Part shown: one piece after another, positions 59,068-64,000 of the stretch
Layout: every line of letters begins with the position of its first letter
Position numbering within the stretch: the first letter of the stretch is position 1
Source: Streptomyces alboniger
GTDB taxonomy: Bacteria; Actinomycetota; Actinomycetes; Streptomycetales; Streptomycetaceae
NCBI RefSeq assembly: GCF_008704395.1
Contig: NZ_CP023695.1
Coordinates: forward strand, 1,364,001-1,428,000
Direction of reading: 5' to 3'
DNA length: 64,000 bases
Translations under genes and position numbers: made by a program
The notes under the pieces: generated by a model
Database searches by the model: none
What the model saw: only the letters and a program-made list of their open reading frames with translations
Told to the model about the DNA's origin: nothing

Positions 59068-60018
59068 CTACGGCGTCGCGCCGACGTCCTCGCCCACGCC
59101 GCCGCCCGTCGCGCTGTCGTCGGTCGAGCGGATGCCCTTGACGATGCGGTCCATGCCGGAGAGGGGCGGGGCGCCCTTGGCGGCGCCGAAGGAGAGGCGG
59201 ACGATGACCATCGGTTCGGAGCCGATGCTGGACTTGAACGCCACCGACTGCACGTACCCTCCGGACCCCTTGCCGGTGCGGACCTTCCAGCGCACGTAGT
59301 AGCCGCTGCGGCCCGCGACGGCCACCGTCCCCTCCTTGACCTTCTCGTGGCCGGTGATGCCGCCGTAGTGCTCGCTGCCGAGGGCGTTCTCGCCGTAGAT
59401 CTCCTTGGCCGCGTCCTCGATGTCACCCTTCGCGAGCGCCTTGGGCGACGTCTCGTCGGTGGAGGTCACCGGGTGCGAGGTGACCTGGCCGTGGCGGCAG
59501 ACACCCGCGTCGCCCGGGCAGTCGAAGGTCTCCGACGTCTGGATGGTCGGCTTGTCGTGGACGGCGGCCTCGACCTTCTCCCAGCCGTCGAGGACGGGGA
59601 TCGTGATGCCGTTGAGGTCGTCGACGAGGACGTCCGGATCCTGCTCGGCCGTCTTCGTGGGCGTCGGCGTGGGGCTCGCGCTCTTCTCGGTCGCGGCCGG
59701 AGTGCTCGGCGCCGGGGCGCCCCGCGGGTCGCCGTCGTCCTTGCCGAGGGCGACGGCGCCCGTGACGATCGCCGCGACGAGCACGGCACCGGCGGTGGCG
59801 AGAGCGATGACCTTCGCTCGGCCACCGCCCGCGGACGCCGGGGCGATCACCGCGGTCGCGGCGGGGTCCGGTGCCGGGCCGAAGCCCTGCCCCACCGCGG
59901 CCGCTCGGGCGTTCTCGGGGGTGCGCCGGTGCTCGGTCCATGCGGCGCCGTCCCACCAGCGCTCGACGGAGGGCTGGTGGGGGTCCGGGTACCAGCCGGG
60001 CAAAGGCGTCATGCTCAT
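59068..60018 (-). CDS. DUF2510 membrane protein
   Basis: 316 residues. Opens with the DUF2510 motif GWYPDPHQPSVERWWDGAAWTEH, then a Pro/Ala linker, one membrane helix (VIALATAGAVLVAAIVTGAVAL), a Thr/Pro linker and an exported domain of about 190 residues with a Cys pair (DCPGDAGVCRHG). The exported part looks like an actinobacterial lipoprotein-type beta domain. Function unknown; DUF2510 may bind lipid or a protein partner inside the cell. Confidence 0.82.
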   Translation of the reverse strand: MSMTPLPGWYPDPHQPSVERWWDGAAWTEHRRTPENARAAAVGQGFGPAPDPAATAVIAPASAGGGRAKVIALATAGAVLVAAIVTGAVALGKDDGDPRGAPAPSTPAATEKSASPTPTPTKTAEQDPDVLVDDLNGITIPVLDGWEKVEAAVHDKPTIQTSETFDCPGDAGVCRHGQVTSHPVTSTDETSPKALAKGDIEDAAKEIYGENALGSEHYGGITGHEKVKEGTVAVAGRSGYYVRWKVRTGKGSGGYVQSVAFKSSIGSEPMVIVRLSFGAAKGAPPLSGMDRIVKGIRSTDDSATGGGVGEDVGATP

Positions 60019-60046
60019 CCCGGCACTCTAGGACGTGCCTCGACGA

Positions 60047-61354
60047 TCAGTACACCGAGTCTTGCTGATCGGGCACGACCGACCCGTCCTCGCGGAGCAC
60101 CGGGCCCTTGCGGCCGTCGTGTTCGTTGTACGCGCTCGTCGCGCACGGGTAGCCGCCACTCTTCCGCGGCATCGGCTCGATGAACATCGGGTTCACGACC
60201 CACCGGCCGTCGGCGTTGTCGTACGCGCGGCACATGAACTCGCTCTTGTTGCGGTTCAGCACGAGGTGCGCCCCGGTGGCGTCGCCGACGAACGTCACGT
60301 CCGTGTCGGCGTCGCCGCCGCCGAGCGCGATGCGGTGGCTCCGCTCCTGCTTCTCCCAGGCGGACTTGCCCTTGATCTTGAAGATCTCCTGGTTGATGAA
60401 GCAGCGCTTGCCGTCGATGTAGGGGATGGCCTCGCCCTTGTTCACGGGCACGCCGCCGCAGCCCTGGTTCCAGGGGGTGATGCGGCCCCTGCCGTCCAGG
60501 ACGGAGCGGATGGCGATGGTGTGCGCGCGGTCGATGCCCACGCTCCTCGACCACACCTCGGCGACCGGTTCGGAGCCCGCGGAGACGATGTAGACGTCGA
60601 ACCCGGCCCTCTTGAGGGTGCGGATCAGGTCGCGCTGCTGGTCGTAGTAGCGGACGTAACCGGGGATCTCGTGCGTGCCGACGGTCTGCGTGGCGCCGAC
60701 GGGGGCGGCGAGCGCCTCCTTGCGGGCCTGCGCGGCGTACGACTCCAGTTCCGGGACGGTGTGCCCGGCGAAGAGCTGCGGCACCCAGGCGTACTGCGGA
60801 ACGGTGTGGCGGTGGTCCCACTCGCCCGCGAAGGCGGCGGCGCCGCTCATCGTCTTCCCGTCCTCGCGGACCTCGAAGATCTCGTCCGCGCAGTCGGTGT
60901 CCGTGGAGGTCGGCAGCGGCTTGCCGACGGGGACGCCGGTGCCGCAGGCCTTGGTGAGGGCGCGGTCCGCGTCGTCGGTCAGCCACTTGCTGGTGGACTT
61001 CCAGCTCTTGGGGCGCAGGATCTTGTCGTGCCGCAGCGACCAGGCGATGGTCGCGTCGGTGACGTCGTTCTTGACGACGGTGTTGTCCCAGTCGAAGGCG
61101 GCGACCGGGCGCTTCCCGCCGTGGCCGAGACCGGGGTTCGAACAGCGGCCGCGCTCGTCGATCACCCGCTGGAGCTTGGCGCGGTTGTCGCCGTACCAGT
61201 CGAGCTTCTTCGACAGCTGCGGGCAATGCCCGCCGGGGGTAAGGGAGTTGGACGGGCGCACGGCCGTGGCGGCGGCCGCGGGGAGAGCTGCCGGCACGGC
61301 TGCCAGGGTGGCGGCAGCGGCCAGGGTCAGCGCCAAAATGTTTCTGTTACGCAT
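60047..61354 (-). CDS. Secreted HAD phosphatase (PchP-like), copy 2
   Basis: 435 residues with a Sec signal peptide (NILALTLAAAATLAAVPAALPAAAA). HAD motifs: FDWDNTVVKND (motif I), YIVSAGSEPVAEVW (motif II) and GGGDADTDVTF (motif IV). The pattern resembles phosphorylcholine phosphatase-type HADs. It follows its paralogue by 22 bases, so both are probably in one operon. Confidence 0.83.
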   Translation of the reverse strand: MRNRNILALTLAAAATLAAVPAALPAAAATAVRPSNSLTPGGHCPQLSKKLDWYGDNRAKLQRVIDERGRCSNPGLGHGGKRPVAAFDWDNTVVKNDVTDATIAWSLRHDKILRPKSWKSTSKWLTDDADRALTKACGTGVPVGKPLPTSTDTDCADEIFEVREDGKTMSGAAAFAGEWDHRHTVPQYAWVPQLFAGHTVPELESYAAQARKEALAAPVGATQTVGTHEIPGYVRYYDQQRDLIRTLKRAGFDVYIVSAGSEPVAEVWSRSVGIDRAHTIAIRSVLDGRGRITPWNQGCGGVPVNKGEAIPYIDGKRCFINQEIFKIKGKSAWEKQERSHRIALGGGDADTDVTFVGDATGAHLVLNRNKSEFMCRAYDNADGRWVVNPMFIEPMPRKSGGYPCATSAYNEHDGRKGPVLREDGSVVPDQQDSVY

Positions 61355-61376
61355 GTGAGTGGACCGTACATCCTTT

Positions 61377-62699
61377 CTAGGGAGCTGACGACGGTGTCGG
61401 CGCCCCGTACACCGTGTCCCTCTGATCGGGGATCACGGAGCCGTCCGTACGGCGCACCGGGCCCGGTGTGCCGTCCCGTTCGGTGTAGCCGGTGGTGGCG
61501 CAGGGGTAGGGGTCGGCCTTCTCGCCCTTGGGCTCGATGAACATGGGGTTGACCAGCCAACGGCCGTCGCCGTTGTCGTAGGCGCGGCACATCAGCTCGT
61601 TCTTGTTGCGGTTCAGGACGAGCCTCAGGCGGGTGGCGTCGCGCAGGAAGGAGATGTCGGTGTCGGAGTCGCCCGCGGCGAACACCTGCCGCTTGGCGGC
61701 CGGTTGGACCTTCTCGGCGGCGGCGCCGCGCACGCCGTGGATCTCCTGGTTGATCCAGCACCGCTTGCCGTCGATGTACGTGATCATCGAGTCGTCGCCG
61801 TCCCTGACCGTGCCGCAGCCCTTGAGGTGGGCGGTCAGCATTCCGCGCGCGGTGACGTTGCGGATGCCGATCGTGTGCCGGGCGTCGATGCCCACGCCCC
61901 GCGCCCAGACCTCGGCGACCGGCTCGGGCGACGCGGAGACGACGTACACGTCGAAGCCCGCCTTCTTGAGCGTGCGGATCAGGTCGCGCTGCTGGTCGTA
62001 GTAGCGGACCCAGCCGGTGACCTTGCCGGTGCCGACGCGCTGCTCGGCGCCGATGGGCGCGGCGAGGTTCTCCTGACGGGCGGCGGCCGCGAAGTGCTTC
62101 ACCCGGCGGGTGGACCAGCCGCGGGTGAGCTGGGCGAGCCAGGCGTACTGCGGCTCCATGCGGCGGTGGTCGAAGCCGGCGAAGGCGGCCTTGCCCGAGG
62201 TGGTGGTGCCTTCGCCGTAGACGGACAGGATCTCGTCGGCGCAGGCGGCGTCGCTGCGGGTGGGGAGCGTGGCGCCCGTGGCGGGGCACGCCTTCGCGAG
62301 GGCCCCGGCCGCCGGGTCGGTGAGATAGCGGCTGGTGGTGCGCCAGTCGCCGCCCCGGGGCGTGCGTATCTTGCCGTGGCGCAGCATCCAGAACATGGTG
62401 GCGTCACCGACGTCGTTCTTGATGACGGTGTTGTCCCAGTCGAAGGTGGCGACGGGCTTGGCGCCGCCCTTGTGGCCGCGGGCCCCGCAGTGGCCGTACG
62501 TGTCGATCATGCGCTGGAGCCGTGCCTTGTTCTCGCCGTGCCAGCCGCGCGAGACGGTGAGGTCGGGACAGGGGGCGGGCCGCTCCCCGGGGTCGGTCTG
62601 GGTGGCCTCCGCGGTGGCCTGGACGGTGAGGAGACCGGCCGAGGCGACGGCGAGTACGGCTGCGGCCGCGACGGCGCGGCGCTTGAGGTTCACGAACAC
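61377..62699 (-). CDS. Secreted HAD phosphatase (PchP-like), copy 1
   Basis: 440 residues, signal peptide (AVAAAAVLAVASAGLLTVQATA). FDWDNTVIKND, YVVSASPEPVAEVW and AAGDSDTDISF match motifs I, II and IV; KARLQRMIDTYGHCGARG begins the mature region. Clear tandem duplicate of the following gene, with shared RAYDNGDGRWLVNPMFIEP near the C-terminus. Probably releases phosphate from phosphorylcholine or a similar ester outside the cell. Confidence 0.84.
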   Translation of the reverse strand: MFVNLKRRAVAAAAVLAVASAGLLTVQATAEATQTDPGERPAPCPDLTVSRGWHGENKARLQRMIDTYGHCGARGHKGGAKPVATFDWDNTVIKNDVGDATMFWMLRHGKIRTPRGGDWRTTSRYLTDPAAGALAKACPATGATLPTRSDAACADEILSVYGEGTTTSGKAAFAGFDHRRMEPQYAWLAQLTRGWSTRRVKHFAAAARQENLAAPIGAEQRVGTGKVTGWVRYYDQQRDLIRTLKKAGFDVYVVSASPEPVAEVWARGVGIDARHTIGIRNVTARGMLTAHLKGCGTVRDGDDSMITYIDGKRCWINQEIHGVRGAAAEKVQPAAKRQVFAAGDSDTDISFLRDATRLRLVLNRNKNELMCRAYDNGDGRWLVNPMFIEPKGEKADPYPCATTGYTERDGTPGPVRRTDGSVIPDQRDTVYGAPTPSSAP

Positions 62700-62717
62700 G
62701 CTCCCGTGTCTACGCAG

Positions 62718-62749
62718 GTCAGCCGGGCGTCGCGCGACGCCCGGCTGAC
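62718..62749 (-). terminator. 32-bp perfect palindrome after the SDR gene
   Basis: GTCAGCCGGGCGTCGC and its exact complement are joined directly, giving a stem of about 14 bp and a tight loop. It lies 22 bases past the SDR stop and ahead of the HAD genes. Confidence 0.82.
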
Positions 62750-62771
62750 GGGGTGGTGGCCGGAGGATGAA

Positions 62772-63554
62772 CTACAGGGGCGTGACGTACGCCCCGGTGA
62801 GGCCGCCGTCGACGAGGAAGTCCGTGGCGTTCACGAACGAGGCGTCGTCGCTGGCGAGGAACGCCACCGCGGACGCCATCTCCTCGGCCTCGGCGAAGCG
62901 GCCCACCGGGATGTGCACGAGCCGGCGCGCGGCGCGCTCGGGGTCCTTGGCGAACAGTTCCTGGAGGAGCGGGGTGTTGACGGGGCCGGGGCACAGCGCG
63001 TTGACGCGGATGCCCTCGCGGGCGAACTGCACGCCCAGCTCGCGGGACATGGCGAGGACGCCGCCCTTGGACGCGGTGTAGGAGATCTGCGAGGTCGCGG
63101 CGCCCATCCGCGCCACGAACGACGCGGTGTTGATGATCGAGCCCTTGCCCTGGCGCCGCATGTAGGGGATGGCGGCCTTGCAGCAGAGGTAGACGGAGGT
63201 GAGGTTGACCTCCTGGACGCGCTTCCAGGCCTCCAGGCCGGTGTCCAGGATGGAGTCGTCGTCGGGCGGCGAGATGCCCGCGTTGTTGAAGGCGATGTCG
63301 ACGGAGCCGTAGGTGTCGAAGGCCGTCCTGAAGAGCGCCTCGACCTGCTCGGCGTCGGTGACGTCGACCTTCACGAAGGTCCCGCCGACCTCCTCGGCGG
63401 CGGCCTTGCCCGCGCTCTCGTCGATGTCGCCGCAGACGACGTTCGCGCCCTCGGAGGCGAGGCGGCGCGCGGTGGCGAGGCCGATGCCGCTGCCGGCGCC
63501 GGTGATGACGGCGGTGCGGCCGACGAGGCGGCGGCAGATGTTCTGCTCAGTCAC
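62772..63554 (-). CDS. Short-chain dehydrogenase/reductase
   Basis: 260 residues. NAD(P) motif TGAGSGIGLATARRLA, NNAG, catalytic Ser in NTASF and Tyr-x3-Lys in YTASKGG; classical SDR, 3-oxoacyl-ACP reductase-like. The start overlaps the stop of the aldehyde dehydrogenase gene by four bases, so they act together, perhaps oxidising an alcohol to an aldehyde and on to an acid. From memory, a similar pair lies by a glutamine-synthetase-like gene (glnA4) in S. coelicolor. Confidence 0.88.
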   Translation of the reverse strand: MTEQNICRRLVGRTAVITGAGSGIGLATARRLASEGANVVCGDIDESAGKAAAEEVGGTFVKVDVTDAEQVEALFRTAFDTYGSVDIAFNNAGISPPDDDSILDTGLEAWKRVQEVNLTSVYLCCKAAIPYMRRQGKGSIINTASFVARMGAATSQISYTASKGGVLAMSRELGVQFAREGIRVNALCPGPVNTPLLQELFAKDPERAARRLVHIPVGRFAEAEEMASAVAFLASDDASFVNATDFLVDGGLTGAYVTPL

Positions 63555-64000
63555 TGTGCGGGACCTTCCGTGCTGATGAAGACGTTCTTGGTTTCCGTGA
63601 AGGCGTGCAGGGCGTCGGGGCCGAGTTCACGGCCGAGGCCGGACTGTTTGTAGCCGCCGAAGGGTGTCCAGTAGCGGACGCTGGAGTGCGAGTTGACGGA
63701 GAGGTTCCCGGCCTTGACGGCCGCGGAGACGCGCAGGGCCCGGCCGACGTCCCGCGTCCAGATGGAGCCGGACAGGCCGTAGTCGGTGGCGTTGGCGAGC
63801 CGGATCGCGTCGGCCTCGTCCTCGAAGGGGATGACGACGGCGACGGGGCCGAAGACCTCCTCCGTGGCCACCGGGGCCTGGGGGTCGACGTCGGTGAGCA
63901 GGGTCGGCGGGAACCAGAAGCCGGGGCCCTCGGGGGCCGTTCCGTGGATGCCCTCGCCCGGGGTGACGTAGGCGCGGACGCGGTCCAGCTGGGTCCTGGA
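63551..64000 (-). CDS. Aldehyde dehydrogenase, C-terminal part (5' end outside the window)
   Basis: The open frame runs past the window end. The visible 149 residues hold EEVFGPVAVVIPFED, NATDYGLSGSIWTRD and PFGGYKQSGLGRELG, all C-terminal ALDH motifs; the catalytic Cys and most of the NAD site lie beyond 64000. It oxidises an aldehyde to the acid. Coupled to the SDR. Confidence 0.9.
   Translation of the reverse strand, partial: SRTQLDRVRAYVTPGEGIHGTAPEGPGFWFPPTLLTDVDPQAPVATEEVFGPVAVVIPFEDEADAIRLANATDYGLSGSIWTRDVGRALRVSAAVKAGNLSVNSHSSVRYWTPFGGYKQSGLGRELGPDALHAFTETKNVFISTEGPAQ

Overview
This window reads as part of a Streptomyces chromosome. It is very GC-rich with strong third-position bias, uses GTG starts freely, has only two in-frame TTA codons that I found, and carries argCJBD with argR, pheS-pheT and infC-rpmI-rplT in an arrangement that (from memory) matches the S. 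coelicolor arg/phe/infC neighbourhood. I see no insertion sequence, prophage, CRISPR array, rRNA or tRNA. Most of it is core metabolism and translation genes, with small accessory genes between them.

Layout. 0.3-1.5 kb: cobL. 1.7-6.4 kb: an acetyltransferase, then a methionine-type ABC importer (metN-metI plus two tandem MetQ lipoproteins) preceded by a short Met/Cys-rich leader ORF. 6.4-15.3 kb: HAD phosphatase, two small membrane proteins, glyoxalase-fold protein, acetyltransferase, sigma factor, Tat-exported glycerophosphodiesterase, PlsC-like acyltransferase, TetR/MFS efflux pair, aldo/keto reductase. 15.3-23.8 kb: arginine genes. argH stands apart from argC-J-B-D-R, and both promoters carry TGCATA-type ARG boxes. 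Between them lie an L,D-transpeptidase-fold secreted protein and a BASS-family transporter. 23.9-27.0 kb: an accessory block with a membrane protein coupled to a barstar-domain protein, then a stand-alone alanyl-tRNA-synthetase catalytic module behind what looks like a complete ribosome-mediated attenuator. 27-34.6 kb: DUF5997 protein, an HTH-less LysR effector domain, monomeric isocitrate dehydrogenase, TetR/MFS, a secreted hydrolase. 34.8-45.7 kb: aldo/keto reductase with a MerR-type promoter, acetyltransferase, MocR regulator divergent from an EamA exporter, family-10-like glycosidase, hydroxybutyryl-CoA dehydrogenase, Nudix hydrolase, HTH-TPR regulator, PP2C phosphatase. 45.9-53.7 kb: pheT-pheS, PAS histidine kinase, SpoU methyltransferase, rplT-rpmI-infC. 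53.7-64 kb: DUF1844, SseB, a mycosin-like protease with a coupled membrane protein, a PLP-fold aldolase/deaminase, a DUF2510 protein, two tandem secreted HAD phosphatases, an SDR and the C-terminal part of an aldehyde dehydrogenase running off the window.

The strongest leads are regulatory. (1) An alanine-codon leader peptide with mutually exclusive hairpins sits before the stand-alone AlaRS-like gene. (2) A leader ORF ending in alternating Cys and Met codons sits before the methionine importer. (3) infC appears to start at AUC, behind a structured leader containing an intrinsic terminator with six Us. Secondary leads are a set of probably leaderless genes, a 24-bp tandem repeat that duplicates a translation start, divergent genes whose start codons overlap, and an orphan mycosin.
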